A stretch of DNA of 64,000 nucleotides, from positions 372,001 through 436,000 of the forward strand of contig NZ_ANAH02000011.1 of NCBI RefSeq assembly GCF_000335475.2, written 5' to 3'. The translations under genes and the position numbers were made by a program. Origin of the DNA: Cystobacter fuscus DSM 2262. GTDB taxonomy: Bacteria; Myxococcota; Myxococcia; Myxococcales; Myxococcaceae. This document shows, one piece after another, positions 19,156 through 26,276 of the stretch (position 1 is the stretch's first letter; every line of letters starts with the position of its first letter). The notes under the pieces are model-generated. The model made no database searches. It worked only from the letters and a program-made list of their open reading frames with translations, and was not told where the DNA came from.

Positions 19156-19449
19156 ATGGAGATTTCCGACCAACTGCGCGAGTTCATCCGGACGACCTTC
19201 CTGCGAGGAGACAACCTCGAGTTGTCCGACACCACCCCGCTCATCACCTCGGGACTGTTGGATTCGACGGACGCGCTCGAGCTGCTCCTTTATATGGAGA
19301 GTGAGTTCGACATCACCGTGGGTGACGACGAAGCCGGACCGGAGAACCTGGACACGCTCGAGCGCATCACGGCCTTCATCGAGGCGAAGCGCGCGGCGGG
19401 CGGAGGCAGGCAAGAGACACGGGAGGGAAGCGAGCCCCTCGCACGCTGA
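19156..19449 (+). CDS. Stand-alone acyl carrier protein
   Basis: 97 residues. The phosphopantetheine attachment serine is S37 in GLLDSTDALELLLY, in the expected place after helix I. Acidic helices follow (MESEFDITVGDDE) and a charged tail. No ketosynthase or ligase is nearby. The next gene on the same strand, 80 bp on, encodes a SAM methyltransferase, so this ACP may carry an acyl or aminoacyl group for modification. Confidence 0.85.
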   Translation: MEISDQLREFIRTTFLRGDNLELSDTTPLITSGLLDSTDALELLLYMESEFDITVGDDEAGPENLDTLERITAFIEAKRAAGGGRQETREGSEPLAR

Positions 19450-19454
19450 CACGT

Positions 19455-19486
19455 TGCCCTCCGGGCGGAGGAGCGTGCGGAGGGCA
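19455..19486 (+). terminator. Hairpin after the ACP gene
   Basis: TGCCCTCCG pairs with CGGAGGGCA around a 14-nt loop, 6 bp after the ACP stop codon. There is no T tract, so this may be a processing or attenuation structure rather than a true terminator. Confidence 0.35.
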
Positions 19487-19529
19487 CACGTGTGCATTCT
19501 TCGGAAAGGATCGGAGAAGATTTCCCGTT

Positions 19530-20558
19530 GTGCGGGGCATGGACGATCCCTCCCTCCCCTTCAAACACGCCATCGGTCATGGTGAGTCCTGGTCCCACCG
19601 AAATGAATTGGCCGCGCCCGTGATGGAGTGGGTCGAGCGAAGTGATGCCTTCCTACAGGCGGACGTGTGGTTGCACGACATCTTCGTCCGGCTTCAACGG
19701 GGCAATGTCGAGGCGAACATGTCGGCGCTGTACCAGGGGCTCCACCTGTTGCGCCGCAAGTGCGACCGGGAGGAGTGGCACGTGTTCTGTCTCGAGTCCA
19801 CGCGTGCCCACCCGCTGCGTGAGCTGCTACACCTGTGCCCCTACTCGCGCCACAGCTATGAGCGCCCGAGGGGCTACGCGGGTGACGCGGATCTCATCGA
19901 CTACGTCTACTCCCAGCGCAAGACCGAGGATCCTCCCATCGGTCAATCCATCTACCGCTTCCTGTATCAGCAGACGGGGCCCCAGTGTGTGCGGGAGCGG
20001 CGGATGATCCTCGCGCGGGAGATCGACACCATCGCCGAGCGGGTGCACCAGCCCCGGGTGCTCTCCATCGCCTGTGGACACCTGCGCGAGGCCGAGCAGT
20101 CGCGCGCCGTGGCCGAGCGCCGCGTGGGGCAGTTCCTCGCGATGGACCAGGACACGTCGAGCCTGGAAGAGGTGGCGCGCCAGCACCCGGGAGGCATCGT
20201 GCGTCCCGTCTGTGACAACGTGCGCTCCATCGTCCTGGGCCGCAGCGTCTTCGAGCCGCAGGATCTCGTCTACTCGGCGGGCCTGTACGACTACCTGTCG
20301 CAGAACGTGGCCCAGCGCCTCACCCGGCGGCTCTTCGAGATGTTGCGCCCGGGCGGCCGGCTGGTGATCGCCAACTTCGCCCTGAGCACTCCGGACGCCG
20401 GCTACCTGGAGGCCTTCATGGACTGGTGGCTCGTCTACCGGGACGAGGAGCAGATGCGCGACCTGGCGGCGGAGATCGACCCCGCGCACATCTCCCACAT
20501 GAACCTGTTCCGCGACAGCGTGGGCCACGTCATCTATCTGGAGTTGGAGCGGCGCTGA
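19530..20558 (+). CDS. SAM-dependent methyltransferase, PhcB-like
   Basis: 342 residues. The N-terminal helical part includes YERPRGYAGDADLIDYVY. The Rossmann-type methyltransferase part has a motif I-like RVLSIACGHLREAE, an acidic strand (FLAMDQDTSS), and post-motif LRPGGRLVIANFAL. The GYAGD segment recalls proteins annotated as 3-hydroxypalmitate methyl ester (PhcB-type) synthases; this is from memory, not a search. I use the GTG at 19530 because GGAGAAG lies 10 nt upstream; an ATG at 19539 is the alternative. Proximity to the ACP suggests an acyl substrate. Confidence 0.65.
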   Translation: MRGMDDPSLPFKHAIGHGESWSHRNELAAPVMEWVERSDAFLQADVWLHDIFVRLQRGNVEANMSALYQGLHLLRRKCDREEWHVFCLESTRAHPLRELLHLCPYSRHSYERPRGYAGDADLIDYVYSQRKTEDPPIGQSIYRFLYQQTGPQCVRERRMILAREIDTIAERVHQPRVLSIACGHLREAEQSRAVAERRVGQFLAMDQDTSSLEEVARQHPGGIVRPVCDNVRSIVLGRSVFEPQDLVYSAGLYDYLSQNVAQRLTRRLFEMLRPGGRLVIANFALSTPDAGYLEAFMDWWLVYRDEEQMRDLAAEIDPAHISHMNLFRDSVGHVIYLELERR

Positions 20559-20595
20559 CGGGGCTCCAGGCCCTGGTTGCCTGACACGTTATCGA

Positions 20596-20636
20596 GGGGA
20601 TGACATGTCAGCCCTGCGGGCTGACATGTCATCCCC
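20596..20636. repeat. Perfect 19-bp inverted repeat with 3-nt loop
   Basis: GGGGATGACATGTCAGCCC (20596-20614) is repeated exactly in inverse orientation at 20618-20636, separated only by TGC. Each arm contains the self-palindromic decamer TGACATGTCA (20601-20610 and 20622-20631). No T tract follows on either strand. It sits 38 bp after the methyltransferase stop and about 155 bp before the trefoil/cytochrome gene. It could be a strong hairpin or a double operator. Confidence 0.8.
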
Positions 20637-20749
20637 GTGGAGGCCGGGTCCCGAGAAGGGTGCCGGGGCGGGCCCTTTCGTCTCTCGTGAGACGTTGTGG
20701 AGGGGGTCCGCCGAGCGCGGGTATGGTGTTTGCTAGGCCTTGATTCCCA

Positions 20750-20778
20750 AGGACCACCCTCGTGTGGGGTCTGGTCCT
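20750..20778 (+). promoter_or_regulatory. Leader hairpin abutting the ribosome site
   Basis: AGGACCA (20750-20756) pairs with TGGTCCT (20772-20778), with further CC/GG pairing inside. The right arm is followed at once by GAGGGA (20779-20784), the ribosome site of the ATG at 20792. A smaller perfect repeat, CGTCTC/GAGACG, lies at 20679-20694. Both may matter for expression of the lodA-like operon. Confidence 0.4.
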
Positions 20779-20791
20779 GAGGGAATCAAAG

Positions 20792-22816
20792 ATGACCATG
20801 TTCCGCTTCTCTTCGTCGCGTCCGCGTCGAAGAACACTCCTTGCCTTTGGCATGTGGATGGCGGCGCTGTACGCGCCGCTTGCCGCCGCGCAGCGTCCCG
20901 CACCTGCTCCAGCATCCACTTCCACCCTTCCCACCGTCCCCACGCCGCTGCCGAGCGCTCTCAACAATGGCAGCCCGCAGGAAGCGTCCAAGTACTACAA
21001 GGAACTCTCCGGGAAGTTGGGGCTGCTCACGCCCACGACGATCGAGGCGCAGGCCAATGTGAAGGTGCTGCTGAACTACCTCGGGTATCAGGAGTTCTCC
21101 CCCGAGGATATCGAGTTCGCGACGCCTGAATCGTTGATGGCGCCGGCACCGGGCAAACCGGGCACCGGCGCGCCAGTCCTGCGCATCGGGAGCAAGGTGT
21201 CGCTCCAGTCGGACACGGGCTCGTTCTTCGCCCGTTGCAGGAACTGCCAGAGCAGCGTGAACAACGGTGCTCCGGACTCGATCACCACCCACATCACCAG
21301 TCCGAACCCCGTGCCCTTCATCGTGTTCGAGGTGGTCGACGCGGGCCAGGGCAAGATCGCCCTCAAGGCGGACACGGGCCAGTTCGTGGCCCGGTGCCTG
21401 AACTGCATCATCGGGGGACGCTTCCCGGACTTCGTGACGGTCCATGCCATCGGTCCGATTCCCCCGCCGTTCGCCCAGTTCACCCCGGAAGTGCTGCCCA
21501 ACGGCAAGATCGCCCTCAAGGCGGACACGGGCAAGTACGTGAACCGGTGCAGGGGGTGCTCCTCCGCCACCGCCTCGGACACGGTCACCATCAACGTCAC
21601 GGATCCCCTGAAGGACACCTCGGCCCAGTGGACCGTCGTCACGCGCGCTCCCGGCCCCACTCCCGCTCCCGCGCCGCGCCCGGGAGAAATCCTCGTCTCC
21701 CGCTTCTTCGCGCCCAAGATCGTCAATTTCGCCGTCTCCGCCGAGAAACGGCAGACGGGCTGGCGCCGGTTGGTGCGCATCAACTCCCGTCCCGGTTCCG
21801 AGGCGAACAAGCACTTCGTGGAGAGCGCCTGGATCCTCTTCAATCACTTCACCGGTCCCGACATCCACAGCCCCTTTGGCGGCAGCAACGTCCCCACCCT
21901 GGAGGTGAAGCCCTCGCCCTGGGGCAATGTGACGGTTTCCACGCCGCCGTCGAAGAAGAACAGCTCCGTCAACACGCAGGTGGCGCTCGTCACCCGCTGT
22001 CCGGAGTCCACGCCCCAATGCCAGGGGGCGGCGCTGAACAGCATCTACTGGCTGGATTTCGGCCCGTCGGAGAAGGGCTACAAGCTGTCCTACCAGCTCG
22101 ACGCCTTCTTCGACGCCGGTTCCCTGCCCGGGGACAAGCAGCAGGCGCCCTACTTCGTCCCCAACGGGTGTGACACCTGCCATGGCTCCCTGCGTGGCAA
22201 CGCCGTGCTCAACCACCTGGACACGGACCACTGGATGGACCGTCTCGCGGATGGGGACTTTCCCGCCCTGGCCAGGCCCGAGGCTCCCGCCGTGCTCTTC
22301 GACGCGGGCAAGGACATCAAGTCTCCCCAGTACGCCGCGGCCTTCGACGTGCTGCGCCGGCTGAACCAGGAGATCGCGACCATGCAGCAGCGCACCAACC
22401 CCGCGGGCTTCCATCTCGCCGCCACCCGGAAGTGGTTGGAGATGCACCAGACCGCGGTGGCGCCGGAGCTGGACCTGGTCAAGCGCTCCGTCAACTTCTT
22501 CAATACCGGCCACCCGCTCAAGAAGGACCGCAAGCCCTCCAGCGCCCCCCTGAACTGGACGGCGAGCGCCGAGGACCGGGAGCTGATCGGCCTGATGAAC
22601 AAGTATTGCTACCGCTGCCACGGCGCCGTCCGCTTCGACGTCTTCAGCAAGGACATGGTCGCCGACGAGAGCAGCCCCATCCTCGACCGGCTCGATCCCA
22701 ATCCCACGCAGCAGAAGATCCTCGGCTTCAAGATGCCCGTGGATCGCGACATGGATCCCAAAGACAAGCAGCGCCTGATGGAACTCATCGAGAAGCTGTA
22801 CGACGAAACCCATTGA
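20792..22816 (+). CDS. Secreted protein with fascin-like trefoil repeats and two CxxCH motifs
   Basis: 674 residues. The signal peptide has a twin-arginine-like SRPRRRTLLAFGMWMAAL core ending LAAAQ. Residues of about 125-290 hold three repeats of the form KIALKADTGQFVARCLNC, resembling fascin/trefoil units, each ending in CxxC (CRNC, CLNC, CRGC). The C-terminal half has two c-type haem motifs, CDTCHGS and CYRCHGA, with late methionines (FKMPVDRDM) as possible distal ligands. It therefore looks like an exported electron-transfer protein. It is the first gene of a set with the lodA-like gene (17 bp downstream) and may accept or donate electrons for it. No named family recognised. Confidence 0.7.
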   Translation: MTMFRFSSSRPRRRTLLAFGMWMAALYAPLAAAQRPAPAPASTSTLPTVPTPLPSALNNGSPQEASKYYKELSGKLGLLTPTTIEAQANVKVLLNYLGYQEFSPEDIEFATPESLMAPAPGKPGTGAPVLRIGSKVSLQSDTGSFFARCRNCQSSVNNGAPDSITTHITSPNPVPFIVFEVVDAGQGKIALKADTGQFVARCLNCIIGGRFPDFVTVHAIGPIPPPFAQFTPEVLPNGKIALKADTGKYVNRCRGCSSATASDTVTINVTDPLKDTSAQWTVVTRAPGPTPAPAPRPGEILVSRFFAPKIVNFAVSAEKRQTGWRRLVRINSRPGSEANKHFVESAWILFNHFTGPDIHSPFGGSNVPTLEVKPSPWGNVTVSTPPSKKNSSVNTQVALVTRCPESTPQCQGAALNSIYWLDFGPSEKGYKLSYQLDAFFDAGSLPGDKQQAPYFVPNGCDTCHGSLRGNAVLNHLDTDHWMDRLADGDFPALARPEAPAVLFDAGKDIKSPQYAAAFDVLRRLNQEIATMQQRTNPAGFHLAATRKWLEMHQTAVAPELDLVKRSVNFFNTGHPLKKDRKPSSAPLNWTASAEDRELIGLMNKYCYRCHGAVRFDVFSKDMVADESSPILDRLDPNPTQQKILGFKMPVDRDMDPKDKQRLMELIEKLYDETH

Positions 22817-22833
22817 ACACGAAGGAACACGCC

Positions 22834-25065
22834 ATGACCCGATTCTTCAGAATCCATCCCGCCGTGGGCGTCGCCCGCGTGGGCAATTCCCCGGAGGAGT
22901 TCTTCGTCGGCCCCGAGCGGCCCGGAGAGCCCGCCAACTTCGATCTCGCCCAGAAGAAGTTCCGGCCCTTCAAGGACAGCCAGGGCCGCATCAAGCGGCA
23001 GGCGGCCCGCTTCCGCGTCTTCGAGTACGAGCTGAAGGGCGGCAGCATCGTTCCCCTGCGCGAGGTGACCGCGGGCGGCAACGGCGTCGTCGGCATCAAG
23101 TGGAAGGTGCACCTGGCCAATCGCAAGGCGGCCTTCTTCACGTTCGACGGACAGGACGGGGTGGACGGCATCTGGAAGGGACCCGAGCCGGAGGCGGGCA
23201 AGCCGCGGGTCAACCTGCGCAATGCCCACGTGCGGGGCGCGGCCGAGCGGGAGCGGTTGCTCGTCATCGATCCCGGCCTCAAGTCCATCTCCGGCCGTAG
23301 CCAGGCACCCGTGGCCTTCACCAACACCAAGAGCCACATCCCCATCGCCACCCTGGGCGAGCTGCGCACGGATGAGAATGGCCACCTGCTCGTGCTCGGT
23401 GGACTCGGGCAGTCCAACAAGCTCCCCCAGGGCAAGCTCATCGACAACTATGTGAACAACGATCACTGGTTCGATGACATGTCGGATGGGCCCGTGAGCG
23501 CCGAGGTGACCTACACGGAGGGCGGCAAGGCCCAGACGGTGACGCTGGAGGGCTCCACCGGCGCCTGGGTGCTGGTGGGGCCGCCGGACTTCGCGCCCTC
23601 GGTGGGCAACGTCGTCCGCCTGCTCGACACCATGTGGGACGTGGCGGTGCGCTCCCCCTCGGTGGAGCTGTTCGACACCGATGGCCTCTTCGACCAGGGG
23701 CTATTGGCCCGGCTCAAGAAGCAGCGCAAGGACTGGAATGAGCAGACACAGTCCTTCCAGACCTACCGCCCCTCCTTCCGGCAGGAGATCTTCCCCATCC
23801 TCGAGCGCGCCCTGGGGCACCGGCACGTGCACAACCCCGAGGCCTCCAAGGCCTACCACGGGACGTTCGCGGGCGCGGAGGTGGATATGGGGACGGTGGC
23901 GTCCTCCAAGGGCAAGCGTCTGCGCAAGACCATCTTCAACTACATGCGCGACCCCTCCAACGACAACAGCGAACCCCTGCTGATGCCCAAGGGGTTGGGC
24001 GACAACTATTCGGACACCGAGGGTCCCCGGCCGGGCTACTTCACGACCCTCACGCGCGTGCAGTACGCGCTGCTCAAGCGCTGGTCCGAGGGGGAGTTCG
24101 AGGAGGACTGGAACGAGGCGGCGGCCCGGGCCATCGATCCGGCCATCACCGCCGAGGGTCTGGACAGGGCCTCGCTGGAGAACAGCGTGGGAGGCCCCTT
24201 CTTCCCCGGCATCGATTGCAGCTGGATGGTGCGTCAGCCCGAGCTGTATGCGTCTCCCTTCCGGATCAAACACACGGGCGTGGCGTTCCCCAACACGGCG
24301 AAGTTGCCCATTGGCCCGGGGTTCTTCTCCCAGCAGATGGCGCTGCCCTGGCAGGCGGACTTCTACCAGTGCAAGAAGCAGTTCTTCCCCCAGCCGCATG
24401 TCCAGTACCAGGGGGAGGGCATGTATCACATGTGGTGGTCCGCCCACCGTCCGGATGACGTCTACGAGAAGAAGGGCGACTTCCAGATGGTTCCCTGGAC
24501 GCGCAAGTTGGAGGCGGTGGCCGCGGTCGAGGCACAGAAGCCGGAGTTCACGAACATCGCCACCGAGGACGTCCCCGCCATCGATCTGACCATGTACATC
24601 CAGATGCAGCAGAACTGGCCGCAGCTGGGCTTCGTCATCAACGAGGGCGACAGCCACTTCGAGACCCAGGAGCGCAGCGCCGCCCCGACCGGCACTCCCC
24701 TGTACGGCGCCACCCGGATCAAGCTGAAGTCGTGGAAGACCGACTACCTGCACCGGCCCGACGCGGCTCAAGGGGTCACCACCTGGGGCGAGGGTATCGG
24801 CTCGGAGTGGAACGTCGAATGGGTGAGCAACAACAAGCTCAAGCTGAAGTCGTGGAAGGGCGACTACCTGCTGCGGGCCGACACGCCGCAAGGGGTGACG
24901 ACCGGGGGCCCGGGTGTCAGTGCCGAGTGGCTCATCGAGGCCGCCAACGGCAAGTTCATGTTGAAGTCCTCCAAGGGCGATTGCCTGCACCGGCCCGACT
25001 CGGCTCAAGGGGTCACCACCTGGGGCGAGGGCATCGGCAACCTCTGGCAGGTCGAAGTGCTGTAG
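22834..25065 (+). CDS. LodA/GoxA-like CTQ quinoprotein oxidase with C-terminal trefoil repeats
   Basis: 743 residues. The N-terminus FFRIHPAVGVARVGNSPEEFFVGPE is diagnostic of LodA-like amino-acid oxidases, which use a cysteine tryptophylquinone made from their own Cys and Trp and release H2O2. Candidate cofactor residues are C462 (PGIDCSWMVR, with an adjacent Asp) and W506 (ALPWQADF). Residues 625-743 are an extra domain of three repeats (LKSWKTDYLHRPD, LKSWKGDYLLRAD, LKSSKGDCLHRPD, each followed by QGVTT), probably a fascin-like trefoil for binding glycans or surfaces. The ATG at 22834 has AAGGA 7 nt upstream. No signal peptide. The substrate (Lys, Gly or other) cannot be told from sequence. 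Confidence 0.85.
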   Translation: MTRFFRIHPAVGVARVGNSPEEFFVGPERPGEPANFDLAQKKFRPFKDSQGRIKRQAARFRVFEYELKGGSIVPLREVTAGGNGVVGIKWKVHLANRKAAFFTFDGQDGVDGIWKGPEPEAGKPRVNLRNAHVRGAAERERLLVIDPGLKSISGRSQAPVAFTNTKSHIPIATLGELRTDENGHLLVLGGLGQSNKLPQGKLIDNYVNNDHWFDDMSDGPVSAEVTYTEGGKAQTVTLEGSTGAWVLVGPPDFAPSVGNVVRLLDTMWDVAVRSPSVELFDTDGLFDQGLLARLKKQRKDWNEQTQSFQTYRPSFRQEIFPILERALGHRHVHNPEASKAYHGTFAGAEVDMGTVASSKGKRLRKTIFNYMRDPSNDNSEPLLMPKGLGDNYSDTEGPRPGYFTTLTRVQYALLKRWSEGEFEEDWNEAAARAIDPAITAEGLDRASLENSVGGPFFPGIDCSWMVRQPELYASPFRIKHTGVAFPNTAKLPIGPGFFSQQMALPWQADFYQCKKQFFPQPHVQYQGEGMYHMWWSAHRPDDVYEKKGDFQMVPWTRKLEAVAAVEAQKPEFTNIATEDVPAIDLTMYIQMQQNWPQLGFVINEGDSHFETQERSAAPTGTPLYGATRIKLKSWKTDYLHRPDAAQGVTTWGEGIGSEWNVEWVSNNKLKLKSWKGDYLLRADTPQGVTTGGPGVSAEWLIEAANGKFMLKSSKGDCLHRPDSAQGVTTWGEGIGNLWQVEVL
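24765..25031 (+). repeat. Near-identical repeats inside the lodA-like gene
   Basis: The DNA starting GGCTCAAGGGGTCACCACC at 24765 recurs almost unchanged at 25002, 237 bp later (79 codons), encoding the first and third trefoil repeats. The middle repeat (about 24841-24960) is more diverged. This suggests recent duplication or gene conversion within the domain. Confidence 0.75.
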
Positions 25066-25094
25066 TCGACCGGACCCCCTACACGGCCCCCCTC

Positions 25095-26270
25095 ATGAGC
25101 ACTCCTCTCTCTTCCAGCTCCATGGACCCGATGGACACCCCTGACTTCGAGGCCCGGCCCCCCCGCGTCTCCTCCCATGACGTCGTGGTGGTGGGGGGCG
25201 GCGTGGCGGGCCTGAGTGCCGCGCTGACCCTGGTGAGGGCGGGCCTGTCCGCGTGCGTGCTGGAGCGCACGGACTACTCCCCATGGCGCCCCGGGGAAAC
25301 CCTCTCCCCGGTGGCGTACGCCGAACTCCAGCAATTGCTGGCACCCGAGCCCCTGGCGTTGGAGACCGAGGGCTTCCTCGTCTCCCACGGCCTGGAGGCC
25401 ACCTGGGGCTCGGAGCAGCCCCACCACCACTCCTTCCTCACCAACCCCTACGGGAGCGGCTGGCATGTGGAACGACGGCACCTGGATGCGCTGCTGGCCC
25501 GCCACGTCCAGGCGCACCAGGTGCCGATGTGGCGGCAGTCCTGTGTCACCCACCTGGAGCGGCGGGAGCGCGGGTGGCGGGTGCGGGCGCGCACTCCCGA
25601 GGGCCCCCTGGAACTGCGCTGCTCGGCCCTGGTGGATGCGACCGGGCGCTCGGCCCAGGTGGCGCGGCACTGTGGGGTGCGGCGGCTCGACTGGGATGAG
25701 CTGTGCAGCGTCTCGGCGATCCTGGACAGGCCGCCGGGCCACCAGGAGCGGCAACTGGTGGTGGAGGCCACGCCCCTGGGCTGGTGGTACGCCGCGCCGC
25801 TGCCCCAGGGACGTCTCATCCTCACCCTGATGAGCGACGTGGATGTGCTCGAGCGCCACGGGGCCTTGAAGCCGGCGGGATGGAGCGCGCTCTTCTCCTC
25901 CACCCGGCAGCTGTCCGGCAGGCTGGGGCCGCTGCCGGCGGTGGCGCGGTTGCAGGTGCGCCGCTGCGAGACGAGCCGCCTGGAGCACGCGGCGGGTGCG
26001 GACTGGGCGGCGGTGGGGGATGCCGCGGCGATGTGGGATCCCCTCTCCTCGAGCGGCATCCTCAAGGGGCTGCGCACCGGGCGCGAGGCGGCGCGGGCCC
26101 TGGTGGCCGCGCTGGGCGGAGACGGTGGCGCGCTGAAGGACTATGACCGGCGGCGGGCCGAGGAATTCACCCACTACCTGTTCGCGCGCCAGGCGCACTA
26201 TGCCCAGGAGCGGCGCTGGGCGGGCGAGGACTTCTGGCGGCGCCGGCTGGGCACGTCCGTGGCGGCATGA
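25095..26270 (+). CDS. LodB/GoxB-like FAD-dependent maturation enzyme
   Basis: 391 residues. The FAD-binding VVVVGGGVAGLSAALTLVRAG is followed by WRPGETLSPVAY, a substrate-domain GWWYAAPLPQGR and the second FAD motif WAAVGDAAAMWDPLSSSGILKGL, as in the halogenase/hydroxylase-like group that contains LodB. LodB proteins are needed to build the CTQ cofactor in the partner oxidase. The 29-bp spacing after the lodA-like gene makes this role very likely. The ATG at 25095 is used. It ends 6 bp before the convergent kinase gene. Confidence 0.82.
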   Translation: MSTPLSSSSMDPMDTPDFEARPPRVSSHDVVVVGGGVAGLSAALTLVRAGLSACVLERTDYSPWRPGETLSPVAYAELQQLLAPEPLALETEGFLVSHGLEATWGSEQPHHHSFLTNPYGSGWHVERRHLDALLARHVQAHQVPMWRQSCVTHLERRERGWRVRARTPEGPLELRCSALVDATGRSAQVARHCGVRRLDWDELCSVSAILDRPPGHQERQLVVEATPLGWWYAAPLPQGRLILTLMSDVDVLERHGALKPAGWSALFSSTRQLSGRLGPLPAVARLQVRRCETSRLEHAAGADWAAVGDAAAMWDPLSSSGILKGLRTGREAARALVAALGGDGGALKDYDRRRAEEFTHYLFARQAHYAQERRWAGEDFWRRRLGTSVAA

Positions 26271-26276
26271 CCGGGC

